From Bemisia tabaci (taxonomy: Eukaryota; Arthropoda; Insecta; Hemiptera; Aleyrodidae): DNA of 64,000 bases. The notes beneath the pieces were generated by a model. That model saw only the letters and a program-made list of their open reading frames with translations. It searched no databases and was not told the DNA's origin. The position numbers and the translations under genes were made by a program. Below, piece after piece: positions 22,501 to 34,959 of the stretch (its first letter is position 1; every line of letters starts with the position of its first letter). Location of the stretch: NCBI RefSeq assembly GCF_918797505.1, contig NC_092793.1, forward strand, positions 63,793,660-63,857,659. The letters run 5' to 3'.

Positions 22501-23659
22501 TGTGCTGAGAGAAAGTTGCGCATGTCAGTGCTAATTTTTAAAAATATCTCTAGTTATCTCTTGTTTGATTTTAGGAAAACCAACACTGAACGATTTTTTG
22601 TGATAATTCCTAATTCTAGTGAATTTAATTCAGGTATTCTTTTATCACAAAAATGTCAGATATTAAAAAAGAAAAAGGGAAAAGAACCAAAAAATTAAAA
22701 ATAGGAATTGATTTTCTGTGAAAAAATATAAGGTCTTGGCACATCCAGAAATATTTGAATCATATTGAGCGATGTTTAAATTAAGTTATCATGTGAACTT
22801 CTATGAAATAAATGTGGCTTGTTCTAAGATTGAAGAAGGTAAATCAGATACCTAAGCAGAAAATCAGATCATGTAGACTGCTTTCGTGAAAAAAGGCAGT
22901 GAATTTAAGTTATAATCGTGAAGATGAGAGAAATTCAACTTTACAGGAATCATGAAAGTAACACAAATGAAACTCAAAAAAAATCTCAATATCTATGCAT
23001 CTTGAAGATTTCTTGTGTAGTGCTCTTAATCTTCAGAAGCTCTCCCTTTCTTGAGCTGTCTTTTATTTCATCTTTGAATGACCTCAGCAAAACTTATGAT
23101 CTGCAAGTTGCACCCTGATGTTGAGCAGAATCTCAGTGTGGAACAACTGAGCAAGTAAAACTTTCTGCTCGAAAAGACATGGTGAGCAGTTGGTGACAAC
23201 AGTCCTCACCGAGTCATAGATTGACTGTAAGCGGACTTGATGACTTGATTGACTTGGTCCATACAGCAATTCTCTTCAGAGGACTTCGTCCATAAATTAA
23301 AGGTGACGTCATCGACTGCCTAAACGTTCAAGATAATGCCCAGTTGTCCCCAGTGTGTTGCCCTTATGGCTATTTAAGTCTGGGCATGGCATGGAAATTA
23401 AAAACGCTTTGAAAACATTATAGTAAATGTCAATTTAGGGTTAGACTCAAATGCCAAAATTATTTAATTTAATGTTGTTGAATATTTATCGTTTATTTTT
23501 TAATTGATAAATGATTAAAGCAGTCATTAAAACAGATGAGTTGTTACAGTTGAACATAACCATTCACCAGCACTACTCTGCCTCTCCAACATCAAAATTA
23601 TTTCCAAGTTCTACTACCATGAATGTCATAATATTCAATTTACAAAATTTTCAGAATTG
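19590..23659. other. AT-rich intergenic sequence
   Basis: No confident gene. It holds one exon-like stretch (20069-20178), a piece of the GGTTCCTTTTTGC-type MITE near 20379, and a weak inverted pair (TGTTGGAAAATCGACTCTCC near 20783 versus its mirror near 21150) that may bound another decayed foldback of about 400 bp. Scattered open frames of 60-118 codons show no recognisable domain. Confidence 0.4.
20069..20178 (+). CDS. exon-like stretch, 35-codon lysine-rich C-terminus (uncertain)
   Basis: Acceptor-like CAATTACAG ends at 20068. After two leftover bases the frame reads DEETNGKRKHCEQIEESM then KKSKQNTWIAFSKKELA and a TGA stop at 20176-20178. Composition (charged, no low-complexity DNA) is unlike the surrounding AT-rich sequence. 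Its entry phase is compatible with the calcineurin exon ending at 8852, so an alternative terminal exon is formally possible, but nothing in the sequence resembles known calcineurin tails. It could also be the last exon of an unseen gene or chance. Confidence 0.22.
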
Positions 23660-23872
23660 AAAGGGCAGATACACCTGCAAGCAAGACGCGCTTCTTGAGT
23701 GGCGAGAAGGCCTCTGACTGTGTTCGGCAATCCTTGTAGCCAATCAGGTTGCAACTCGCTGCCTGTAACTCCCGTAGCGAATCAGGTTGCAACTCGCTGT
23801 CTGTAACTCCCTCGAAGTAGGATCGGATCCTACTTTTCGAGTCAAGACGCGCTGAGGTGTATCTGGCCCTTT
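23660..23872. mobile_element. MITE with AAAGGG(C)CAGATACACCT ends and internal tandem repeat
   Basis: Left end AAAGGGCAGATACACCTGCA is mirrored by right end GAGGTGTATCTGGCCCTTT, each followed inward by CAAGACGCGC. Inside, a roughly 38-bp unit (AATCAGGTTGCAACTCGCTG plus CTGTAACTCC) is present twice, and a 21-bp hairpin AAGTAGGATCGGATCCTACT lies at 23815-23835. Target duplication is unclear (TTGA versus TAAA). The GC-rich block stands out from AT-rich surroundings. Confidence 0.7.
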
Positions 23873-26800
23873 AAATCTAGCATACCTATGTGTGAAAATT
23901 GAGGACTACCTCGAATACTTGCTGCAAATTCTCTCGAGGTTTGAATGGAATCTAGTTTATTTCTCATCATTGGTCTGTATGAGGAACGTTAGAAACTTAT
24001 TGTTCATATCCTTGCCATGATAACATTTTGATTTAGCTAGTCACAATTCTTGAATAAAATCAAGAACTAAAGGATGGGATATTATTCAGACTTGTTTCCA
24101 TAAAATGTGCAATAAACTAGATGAATTCCAACTTGGATGTGGGTGGGATCTCACTCAGGTCCTCCTTGGCAACATTAGATAAAAATAGATCAAATTTTGG
24201 TTAAGTGCATCCAAAATATCTTGGTTTTTCGTTTTTAAACTATGAATTTAAATCAACTGAAATTAAAGCTTGCTGTACATCTACTTGCATTGATTGTTTT
24301 ATACTTCCTGTACATATGTAAAAATAAAATTCATATCTTATTTAACTTCTTATTTTTCCACTCTAAAAACTTTATATTCTAATAATCTAATCTGTGAAGT
24401 TCTAATAAAGTGTGTAAACGTCTTCAAAGAAAATCTCTTGTCTCCTCGTGTAAATTTTTCCTTTTTTATTTTCCATCATGTATGCATATACTTTCACTCA
24501 TACATAATTTTCTCTAATATGATTTTCTATCTCGGAACTTCATTTTCTCTAGTTCAGTAATGATTCTACAAGGTTTTATTAAAACTTACATATGGGTGTT
24601 TCATTTCTCCTTTCTTTCTGGTAGCAGATTTGCATTTCAACTTTTTCCCTCAAATTTCCATGCTTCCATACTATTATTCGCACATAATCCCTCTCTAACA
24701 ATGATTATCATTCTCTGAACTTCATTTTCTCCAGTTAAGTAATAATTCTGCAAGATTTTATCAAAGCTTTGATATGGATGTTGTATTTACCTCCTCTCTG
24801 ATAGCAGATTCGCATTTCAACTTTATTCCCCTCGAACATAACCTCTTCAAAACCATATCTACTTGGCTGTTGAATTTTTAATGCCTCATAATTGTTTAAA
24901 GACGTTTAATGATTGCCAAAGACTCTCACAGAGGGCCGATAAAATAGTGCCTGAGCTGTAAAAGCCCCGATGGGCAAAACCTAGATAGATGTCAAAATGT
25001 AGAAAAAGTTTTTTCCTCCTCTCTTTTCCTCTTTTAATCAAATTGTTATTTTATTTATGAAAATGAAGCCTACTTGTACTCCCAGACTCAGCTTTGCTTT
25101 TTCTTTCATCAAGCATTACATTTGCTCCTTTCCTGAAATTTCTGTTGAAATTTCTGCCTCAAATTTTTCTAAAAGTAATGTATTTATTCTTGCTGCTCGA
25201 CTTGTACTTCAGCAATTGAATTGATCATACGACTGATTTTTTTAATCTATATTTTAACGGCATATTTCATCAACATATAAATCCATTGTTCCAGTAATGC
25301 TTGCCATACCCTTTTCCCATTATCATCCATGTCTGCATCGTGGATCTATGATGTAAGTCTAAAAAAATCTAAAAGTTAATTTGTGTCTTTTTTTTTCTTT
25401 TCTTTATTTTCATTTTTGTATCCAGACTGTTATGTAATGAAACTTGAAAGCGTTTGACCCAAAAATTTGTTTTCCTCCCCTCATGCTCCTTTTTTTTTTT
25501 TGCTCAATCTTGGTCTCATGAGAGCGAAACTTTACAGTTTTCTTGCGCCATTGATGAATTGTCTTTCTCATTCTTTTTCATTGTAATATTTCTTTAATAA
25601 GGAGAAGACCCAATTACGCTGCCTTCAATTTTTTTATTTTGGTATAAATCGATACCATGAAAATCTAAGAACCACTTTTTATGAACCACCATTTTCTTCT
25701 ATTGACAAATGGGCCCTCGACCGTCCTAAAAATCAATGGGAAACAAGCCCGAGAGAGTTCAAGTGCGACTCAGAAAGGTGATGATGTGTGCTGTAGCACT
25801 GGTGTTGGTTATTGATTGCAATTAACAGTTCATTCTCCCTTGATTCAGAATAGTAAAGTGGTCAGCAGCAATATCACTATTTCAGCTTGCCAGTGAATGA
25901 AATTTTGATTTCACATTGTCGATCATAGTACATAATTCCTTTTTCCCACTCTGGACATTATATCGACTAAAACTTTTTTCCTTACTGGTTCCTTTTCTGT
26001 CTTACTGTTGTTTATTATTTCTTAACTATTTGTACTCCTCCCTCCCCCTTTCCCACCATCCAGCACATTTGCTGATGTGATTGACGAATTTAAGTGCTTA
26101 CTCTGCCTTTCATTAGTGATAGTGAAACACATTACAAGACCCACATTACAAGAAGATAATCTTGATGTGACAAGATATGAAAATGCATGTCTCTTGGAGT
26201 GTAAATGCAAAATTTAAATTTTTCAGTCATAGATATGATTCAAATTTTTTTCATTGTCTCAGAAATCTGATTTTTCGCTTTGTTTTTCTGAACCTATCTT
26301 TACTATAGATCAAGACCAGGTATAAGGATGCATATGCAAGTGTGGTAAGAGGTGGGGAAAAGAGGAGCAGGAGTGCATAATCAAGAAACAGAAGCAACAA
26401 AGAAATATGTACAAACAAGAAAATATAAGGAAAAAGTTGTTAGTTGTGGTGAAGCCAAGAGAGAGGGAGGAATTAGGAAGAATAGCCTAAAATTTATTAT
26501 GAGCTGAGCAAATTCAAATCTTTGCCCAATTGCCAACTTTGACAATGTTGTGGCCGCTAATCACTTAGTCACTCTGAGTGATGAGAGAGTGAGCTGTAAT
26601 TAACTCAATAGTTGCGGCTGGTTGTTATCACTTCAATTTGTGCTTCGGCCTTTTTACGCTAGTTTCCTTTGATTTTTTATGGCATGTTGAGGGCCCATTT
26701 GTTGAAATTTTATTACTCTTGGTTGCTTGATTTTCATGAGCAATTAGCTGGTATCAAAATAATCCGAATCGGAGGTGGTGTGACATGATCCTCCTCTTTT

Positions 26801-28356
26801 AAGTGAACAGGTATTACACTCACATAAGGTCATAAGTCTAAATATCTACTGAAGTATTTTAGGGTTATTTGAGAAACTTGTTTTGTTGCCTTTCTGTACT
26901 GTAATGATCACTTCAATTCATGATTTAATAGGTTGAAGAGAAAAACCAATTGTAAATATATTCATGACAAATGTTTGTATGACTATGTATGCCTGTAAAC
27001 AGGTTTTGTTCAATCAAAATTTTCTTCTAGCGGCTGTCAATCTGTCTTTTTTCTCTTCTTTTTTTCTTTTATACTTCTCATGCACTAAATTTTTAAGCTT
27101 TTACCGTGGAAGGAAAGAGGAATTGATATCCTCTTGCTTTTCCTTCACTGTCACTGCGGGAGGTTTGTGAAAGCACTAAAGACCCTTGAATACCTGAGAC
27201 TATTTTTTAAAGGAAGAAAGTTACTTGGTACCTTAGTGTTAGTAACGCAAAGCAATAAAATATTCCATTCATCAGGAATTGAATTGTGTTTTTTTTTGCT
27301 GATGAATGCAAATTATGATGAGAACCTTTAATGAGCTTTTAACAAGCTTTGACAGGAGCTCCAAGGACGCTCGGATTAATGAGGCTGTGTGAGAATTTGT
27401 TCAAATTTGCTTTTAAACAGGCCTTTATTTAAACATTCTCTGTTTCACATACCGTATCAACCCTCTACTGGCAATTATCACAATTGAAAGAACTTAAACT
27501 TACGAGAGTTTGAACTCAATTTTTAAACCGAAGAAACCCCATGTATATGTATCAGGGAAAATCACTGTTTTCCTTCAGTTGAAGGAACATTTGTATCAGT
27601 GTGGATGAAATAATTTTATTGCCCCTCAATTGTTTCAACATTCCAATTTCTTACTATTGTCTCGTTAGGCTTTCATCAAAATTAATTACAACCCCTTATG
27701 ACCTTCTCAAGTTACACTTAAAGGTGAAATCATAAATACAAAACTCTGAAATAATACATTTTCACGATCAGAATCCAGACCTAACTGCACCAAGAGTTAC
27801 CAAGACTAAAAAACGAGAATATTTGTTTTCAGAAGTGTAGACTTTTATGATAAAGAAAGCACACTGAGCCTGTTTTACAAAATTGTACACTTCTAGCTGC
27901 TTATGCAGATAGCAGTCATGGTTTCTATGCAAGCAGATGAGAAAGGTAAACTTATCTTGATTAGGGTCTGCCTATCTTTACCTCATTGGAAAGGTTCCTG
28001 AATGTTATAACTCTAATTCTTGTCTGAAATGATCAGATATGCCAATGGAATGTTTTTCAGGTCAAGTAGTTAAAAAAGCTCAAGACTTATGTGTCGACAA
28101 ACAATAGGTAATTTTCATCTCGATTTTTACTTCAAAATTCCTACAAGAAAAATGTCAAAAACTTTAAGTGGGAAAATCGATCACTGTTCTATTCCTCCGA
28201 TTGTAAGATTCATCCTTTACAAAATACCTAAAATTGGACTACATCTTGCAATGAAGACCCCCTATCTCTAGCCCACCTTGAAAACAACACTTGTACCACT
28301 CAGCATATATGTTTCCCTATGCAAATACATGATTTTGTCGTTGAGCCAGGAATATT
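23873..28356. other. AT-rich intergenic sequence, no gene recognised
   Basis: Homopolymer-rich AT DNA. A diverged direct duplication is visible at about 24430-24600 and 24640-24800 (shared TTCATTTTCTCYAGTT and GCAGATTYGCATTTCAACTT). No splice-supported coding exon or RNA gene was found. Confidence 0.4.
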
Positions 28357-29337
28357 CCCTAGTAGCACATCTTATAATATAATTCGTGAGAAAAAATTAA
28401 AATTGGTAAGTTTTACAAGTATGAAAGATGTACGTAAAAGAACTCGTAAAAAATCTGAGTCGGAGAAGTTAATGTTAAAAATTTTTGATTAAAAATGTAA
28501 AAAAAGTTAGGGGATTGAACTGAAATCTTTACGTGAAAAATACGCGATTTTTTACGGAAAGAACTTCAGGAAAACAAATTCAGAACCAAAATTACAAACG
28601 TAAAAAATCGTAGTTTTTGTACATAAAAAAGAGGTCAGAAAGAAATTAAAGGAAGACAGATTTTTTTCGTTGTGAAAGTACGATTTTTTATGTATGAAAC
28701 TGTCGTCACTGAATTTTTTTCTGACTTTTCATGTAAAAAATCACTATTTTTCGTTTCTAGCTCTTCGAGCATCTATTTTTTATGTAAAATTTTTGGTTAT
28801 GGAAACCAAAAAATTGGTAGAGAATGTCTGTACTGAAAATTCGCTGAATTGACCAAACAGGAAATACCTTTGTAGTTTTAATCACAAGGAAATAACGCAA
28901 ATAATTCTAATGTCCCCTAAAGATTTTTGGTCAAAAAAAGTATAGCCCAAAAACTGGATACAAAAAATGTATTGTTTTGAACGAAGAAACCAGAGTTTTT
29001 AAAAGTTTGAGAAGATTTTAAAAACTTATCTTTATTATAATGGTTCAAAACATTCTTATAAAAAATTGATGCATGTTTTAATAAAATTTAAGAAAAGAGA
29101 AAGAAAAAAAGGGGGACAAATTATTAAAATGTACATAATTTTTTTTACATATTCATGAACAAGAAAGGTACTTTTGAAAGTAGGCATGCCATCTTTAAAA
29201 TATCCATGGTAAATATTATTTTTTGCCCTTATCCAGTTTTCTTAAGTTCAAAAAATATTCAGAAATTTGCTCTCACGCACATTCATCAATAAAAATACTC
29301 ACTTACACAGCGCAAATTCGCCCTTCTCATACACATA

Positions 29338-30047
29338 GTCCAGGCGCCTGGTAAGTCTACCTGGAATTTTGGTTACACAGCGATTTTTTTGGACTACTTA
29401 ATGTTTTTTGGGTCGCTGAATCCGAATCTGAAGTTTCCGCACGCGTATCTGGTGAGCATTTTCCGCTATTTTGAAAAAATGGCCTAAAAAGGCCTTTTTT
29501 TGCGGTTTTTTTGATATAGCGGCTACGGATGAGGAAAAGTCCTGGATTTAGCTAATGTTTTGAATAGCTGACATAATTTGGAAGAAAATGGTGTATACAT
29601 ATGTTAGGTTTGCTTAAAAATTGAGGAAGATACAGCATCGTGAACATCGCGCCTATTCACGTTTTCGCGGCGCACCCGTCAACGCGCGATCCGGCTCGCC
29701 GCGGTCAGCCAAGTTCCGAAGCGTTCTAAAGTTCCGAAATCCGAGGTTCCTCAATTTTTGAGCAAACCTAGCATATTCATATACCATTTTCTTCCAAATT
29801 TTGTCAGCTATTCAAAACATTAGCTAAATCCGGGACTTTTCCTCATCCGTAGCCGCTATATAAAAAAAACCGCAAAAAAAGGCCTTTTTAGGCCATTTTT
29901 TCAAAATAGCGGAAAATGCTCACCAGATACGCGTGCGGAAACTTCAGATTCGGATTCAGCGACCCAAAAAACATAAAGTAAGCCAAAAAAATCGCTGTGT
30001 ACCCAAAATTCCAGGTAGCCTCATTTTTAGCTACCAGGCGCCTGGAC
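29338..30047. mobile_element. 710-bp foldback MITE, GTCCAGGCGCCTGG ends, TA duplication
   Basis: GTCCAGGCGCCTGG begins at 29338 after TA; its mirror ends CCTGGAC at 30047 before TA. Arms of about 330 bp match closely, including GCTGAATCCGAATCTGAAGT and TGGCCTAAAAAGGCC, and meet at a CpG-rich centre (about 29650-29710). The terminal repeat is itself palindromic (CCAGGCGCCTGG). Non-coding. Confidence 0.85.
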
Positions 30048-30052
30048 TAACA

Positions 30053-30124
30053 AGCCTCGTTGGCTCGGTAGGTACTGCATTCGATTCCTGATAGGCAGGT
30101 CCCAGGTTCAATTCTTGACAGGTA
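30053..30124 (+). repeat. tRNA-like (Pol III promoter) sequence
   Basis: A-box TGGCTCGGTAGG at 30061-30072 and B-box GGTTCAATTC at 30105-30114 are spaced as in tRNA genes. Clover-leaf pairing is incomplete and there is no 3' T-run at the expected place, so it is a tRNA-derived or SINE-like head, not a working tRNA. Confidence 0.5.
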
Positions 30125-31007
30125 GATAATAATCTGAAAGTTGATCTCAAGAAGAATTAATTGCCGACAGATATGTAAAAAGTCTATTTTTTTCTTAACG
30201 ATTTATCATTTTAATCAATTAAAGTAGGCATGAGTTTTATGGCGCACAACTTTTTATGAAGAGTAACTCGATCTTTTTACATAGAAAACCTCTTTACGAA
30301 TTATTCTTGTAAAAAAGACTACATTGGCATTTCACTTCTGGTCTGTTTTACATCTTTTTTTACGAATTTTTTTTGTTGTAAATTTGACATTTTTGTGCTA
30401 CTAGGGTTGGTTCCTTTTTGCAAAATTCAGTCCGATGTTCTGTTATAAATAGTAGTTTTTTATTGCAAAGAGGAATCCAACTGATTTTTCTCGAGCTTCT
30501 TATCTTCTGTGAAAATAAAAGTCTCGCGAACATTTACTACCTCTTTTAATGTATATTTTGATAGTCTAAGTGCGAAATTATGTATCTCCGTTTGCAACGT
30601 TGTAGACTTCCTGTCATACGTTATTTTTTTATTTGAGAACTAGTCAAATTAATTTCTTGGAAACTTGTCTGATTTTTCTTCTTTATTAGAAGAATGTTCT
30701 ATAGAAATTTCAAGTTTCATAGTGAACTTGTTTCTCTTTAAAAAAATAAAACAGGAGCAGAGCTTTTGAAACACCGCTATGGAGATTCGTGGTTTTGCAC
30801 TGTAGCCATCAATTTGCATCTGGCTCGTTAGTAAAGCCATCAAATATTATCAGCATTTTCACTTTGCTCATATGTTCAAAGATGAGTGTATAATATGTGT
30901 TGCAAAATATAATTTGGACGTAGGTATTTAAATCAAAAAGAACTTCTCATTTATGTACATTGTGACTCAGGCCCTGGGACCTTTTGAGGGTGTGAAGTAG
31001 CCCATGG

Positions 31008-31265
31008 ATATATCGACGGTGCAATCACATAACTCGTTTGCGGTGTCTGAAAATCTCCGCAACTATGTTATTTTTTTAAAGGAGAACAAATGGACATGAT
31101 TCCTTGAAGTTTTTGCAGAATTTTCCTCGCACATAGAAGAAAAATCACGGCAGTTTTAAATAATTACCGATGAGTAGTTTTCCGTTTAAAAAATAAAGTA
31201 TGACAGGAAGTCTGCGATGTCGCAAACCGAGTTATGCGATTGCCGACTTTCACCGTCGATATATT
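31008..31265. repeat. small decayed inverted repeat
   Basis: ATATATCGACGGTGCAATCA at about 31012 is mirrored by TTTCACCGTCGATATAT near 31247, and CATAACTCGTTTGCGG by its complement near 31225. A third, diverged copy (CCGTTTGCAACGTTGTAGAC) is at 30590. Non-coding. Confidence 0.5.
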
Positions 31266-31870
31266 AATTCATAATGGAAATATTTCCTTTTGATTTAAGT
31301 ACGTCCGTTTAATCATTGGATGTTAGGTACAGTTTTACAGGAAATGGTGAAATTTTACCATGTCCTAACCTTCAATGCTGACAGAGATAACCCTCTTTGA
31401 TAATGCACCACCTTGGAAGATCTGTTGCCATCTTCAACCTTATGTTATTGGTCAGTGATGCACACTTTTGCACTGTCATCAAAACAGAGGTGAAAAGGAC
31501 AACAATGGACACCCGCGAAATAAAGGATGTCTCTTGTATGAACAGACCTTGAAACTTGGCATGTGAATAGATCTCATTAATATTGGCGACCACAAGGTTT
31601 AACTCTCAGACCTATGTAGTCTGACATATAGAGGGATAAGAAACTACCGCTTGACTGACAATTTTGACGAAAATTAGTCCGTGGCTTTGCGGCATTCTTC
31701 AGTATTTACGCAAACTGATGTTCATAGTTCTTTCAAATTCTGCATGGAAGCGCTGTCTTTATGCTATAATGTACAAAAAAAAAGTGCAAAGCTATTATCA
31801 GAATCACAAAAATGGCCATTTGAGAAAATATGGCAAATATCTAGTCTATTTACGAGTTTGGTCCCTTTTG

Positions 31871-33236
31871 AAAGAGCTTTATGCAAAAACGGCTTTTTTT
31901 CGCCCCCCTCCCCCCCTCTGGAATTTCTTCAGACTTTGTCTGTTGATTACTCATACTTGAGCGCTTCTTTTCCCAAATTTTCAGACCCCCCCCAAAATTT
32001 TTTTTTGGGGGGGGGGCTAGGAGGGGTGGAAGTCAAAACCTGTGAACCTCCATATCTCTCGAATGATGAAAGCTATCGAGGTCCGCTTTGTACGAAAAAT
32101 CGTCTAAAATTGCATACATCAAGATTCTAAAGGTCGAAATCCCGATGTATCACACTTTTAAGTTAACATATGTGCTTTTTTCCAGTTTTTAGGTCTAGAA
32201 AATTTCTTTTAAACAAAAAATTTACGAAGATCTCAATTTTTTATTTGAACCAAAACCAGTTTTTAAAATTGTTCGTCTTTTTTCGCATTCAACGAGTGGT
32301 CCATCAAGCTGGGGAACCAAACGGTTCCGGAGTTATGAGCGATTGAAGTTTCCGCTCAACGCGCGCCGACCGATTTTCGCGCGTAAAAAAGTCGGATTTG
32401 ACTGTTATTAAATCAGATCGAGTGTTCAATCCGAGCAAAATGCATTTTTAGGGACTGTTGAGGGTCGCTGAGTTCAACAATTACAGATACAACCAAAAAA
32501 TTCACTTTTTTAAAATTACAGCTCCATACAGGCCGACTGAGCGGCCGGTCGGCGCTCAGTAGGCCTCTAAAGTAGCGCTACGGAGCTGTAATTTTAAAAA
32601 AGTGAATTTTTTGGTTGTATCTGTAATTGTTGAACTCAGCGACCCTCAACAGTCCCTAAAAATGCATTTTGCTCGGATTGAACATTCGATCTGATTTAAT
32701 AACAGTCAAATCCGACTTTTTTACGCGCGAAAATCGGTCGGCGCGCGTTGAGCGGAAACTTCAATCGCTCATAACTCCGGAACCGTTTGGTTCCCCAGCT
32801 TGATGGACCACTCGTTGAATGCGAAAAAAGACGAACAATTTTAAAAACTGGTTTTGGTTCAAATAAAAAATTGAGATCTTCGTAAATTTTTTGTTTAAAA
32901 GAAATTTTCTAGACCTAAAAACTGGAAAAAAGCACATATGTTAACTTAAAAGTGTGATACATCGGGATTTTGACCTTTAGAATCTTGATGTATGCAATTT
33001 TAGACGATTTTTCGTACAAAGCGGACCTCGATAGCTTTCATCATTCGAGAGATATGGAGGTTCACAGGTTTTGACTTCCACCCCTCCTAGCCCCCCCCCC
33101 CAAAAAAAAAAAATTTGGGGGGGGGTCTGAAAATTTGGGAAAAGAAGCGCTCAAGTATGAGTAATCAATAGACAAAGTCTGAAGAAATTCCAGAGGGGGG
33201 GGGGGCGAAAACAGCCGTTTTTGCATAAAGCTCTTT
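31871..33236. repeat. long inverted repeat (foldback), arms about 0.68 kb
   Basis: AAAGAGCTTTATGCAAAAAC at 31871 is mirrored by the complement ending at 33236. The arms match nearly base for base to the centre at about 32553, which is CpG-rich (GGCCGACTGAGCGGCCGGTC near 32530). They contain C/G homopolymer runs near the ends (31903-31916, 31985-32013 and mirrors) where most length differences fall. No target duplication was found and no coding sequence; long open frames here are mirrored in both arms. Confidence 0.87.
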
Positions 33237-34302
33237 ACATCCATTCTTGCCATAGCTCAGATTTTCAATTTTTTACATTTTGGGCTGTGGCGTTACAAGG
33301 ATTACACGAAAAATAACAAACTTATTTTTTTATTAAAGCAGACCACTTAAGCTTTAAAACAAGTTTATCCTGAGAAGACTGCTTACAAGGAAGGTATGAT
33401 TTTAGTGGTCTAGCTCTATCTTTAACCGAAGAAATTTGTGTGTATGAGGATTCTCATGAGGGGATGATGGATTGGGCTGAATGTAGTAGGTCGGTCGAGT
33501 ATGTTCAGAGTGCAATGATCGTTGATTTTTGCGATTTATTGGAAAATGATCATAAGCTGAATGCTTTCTTCTTCTTTTTTTTGCAATCAATAGCAATGAA
33601 AATTTGGATGATGAAGTCTTCTTGATGAAGACAATGGACAGTGACAACACATTAGTCCACATCATTTCAGCTCTTTGTGGTTTCCCTCACCGATATGATC
33701 TGCACATTTTCACAAGTGGTACTAATCAGCGGGCGTGAAAAAAGTACCCTGTGTACCACTGCGGTGGAAGAAATCATGCTTAGTGCCTTCTCGAGGGGGG
33801 GTAACTTTATAAAAATTGAATGCATTTGGTGTTCAGCAGGACAAATATCGAAATTTTGTGTTCGCTTGATGGATAAGACAAGACTAGGATGGAATAAGGC
33901 AATAAGTATGACTGAACAACTATGTCCATCTGACAACAGGGAGCCATATTGCGGACCCTTTATTGAGCAGCGTAATGACTCATTGTCGGCCAGCAAGGAG
34001 ATAGTCGCTAGTCAAATATCCTGTTCAATGAAGGGCTTTTGACACTAATCCTGGTTGTCAAATCGACATATCCTATCAGTTCCACAGCTCCATTTCCATC
34101 TTAGTGCAATCCTATCCACGAGACAAACGCATAGTGTTAAAAATCGCTTCGTAGATAGATGTCATTATTTTTTATTAAACGACAAGATTCGACTTGGCAA
34201 CTAACATACAGAAGTGTTCTTACATTCTGACTTGAGCCCAAATGAACTTATATAGGTACCTGTGTGAGCATAAGGCTACTTAAGAAATGCGTATTTAATA
34301 TA
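33237..34302. other. intervening DNA with a possible eroded coding region
   Basis: Apart from the exon-like stretch annotated at 33591-34041, nothing is recognised. Both strands are open over much of 33670-34040. Confidence 0.35.
33591..34041 (+). pseudogene. exon-like coding stretch, unrecognised, broken (uncertain)
   Basis: A polypyrimidine tract and CAATCAATAG precede 33591. From there a frame reads NENLDDEVFLMKTMDSDNTL then VHIISALCGFPHRYDLHIFT and stops at about 33738. A different frame is open through the same point and continues to 34041 (ending ASQISCSMKGF). The protein-like composition suggests former coding sequence with a frameshift near 33730, but I do not recognise the family, and the opposite strand is also open (33667-33996). 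Treat as weak. Confidence 0.22.
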
Positions 34303-34905
34303 CAGGGTGACCCAAAAGTCCCTTCCACCCCCTCCAACTTTTTACCTAATTGAGGTAAAGATTTGAAACTTGGGGGATATTCCTAGGTCAAAGGGAGCTA
34401 CTTTTTGGCCCCCCTAAAATTTTCAGGGGGCTCCCCTTGGGGGGCAATGGCCCCCAACTTTTAATTTTCAAATGGGAATACCCCCTTTGTGGTAGCTCGT
34501 TCGAAAGAGCATAAAAAAAGAAAACTTTTCGCGCAAACCCGAAGTCAATATCTCAAACCGTTTCAAAATGGCGGCCGGTTAAAGTTCAAAATGGCCGAAA
34601 ATTCACACCGGTTATTTGTCGATGGATTTGCGCGAAAATCAGTAATTTGGGGTATTTTGACACGAGAAAAACGAACTTGACAAAAGATTTTAAAAAAAAA
34701 AACCAAAATTTCCAAAATGACCGCTGGTTAAAGTTTAAAATGGCCGAAAATTGTCACCTCGGGTTTTTCCTGATGGATTTGTCTACAACTTAGAATTTGA
34801 GAGTATTTTGGCATAAGATACCTAAACAAATTTGAACTTAGATTTCTAAAAAAATAAATTTTTGGTCATTTTGAACTTTAACCGGCGGTCACTCTCTCAA
34901 TATAG
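34303..34905. mobile_element. half copy of the CAGGGTG foldback family
   Basis: CAGGGTGACCCAAAAGTCCC begins at 34303 after TA and follows the left arm of the neighbouring full element (34960) through the turn region to about 34905 (ATTTTGAACTTTAACCGGCG), then ends without the outer right arm or its CACCCTG end. Its direct neighbour 55 bp downstream is a full-length copy in the same orientation. Confidence 0.7.
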
Positions 34906-34959
34906 GTACTCTACGCCGATCCATGTATAAGAGGCTTCAATTCGCACTCGTTAATCATA

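Larger units (their letters stand above)
28357..30406. mobile_element. CCCTAGTAGCACA-ended element with word-repeat arms and internal tRNA-like sequence
   Basis: CCCTAGTAGCACA (28357 on, allowing one base) is mirrored by TGTGCTACTAGGG ending at 30406. Inside both ends a short word related to TRYGTAAAAAATCG is repeated many times in both orientations (28434-28800 and about 30170-30370), for example GTACGTAAAAG, CGATTTTTTACGG, ACGTAAAAAATCG, TTTTTTTACGAATTT. A tRNA-like sequence lies at 30053-30124 just before the right word array, and a separate 710-bp foldback (29338-30047) sits beside it. There is no open reading frame. The architecture matches the element at 41769-42887. TA (inside CCTAG) could be the duplication. 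I cannot name the superfamily. Confidence 0.6.
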
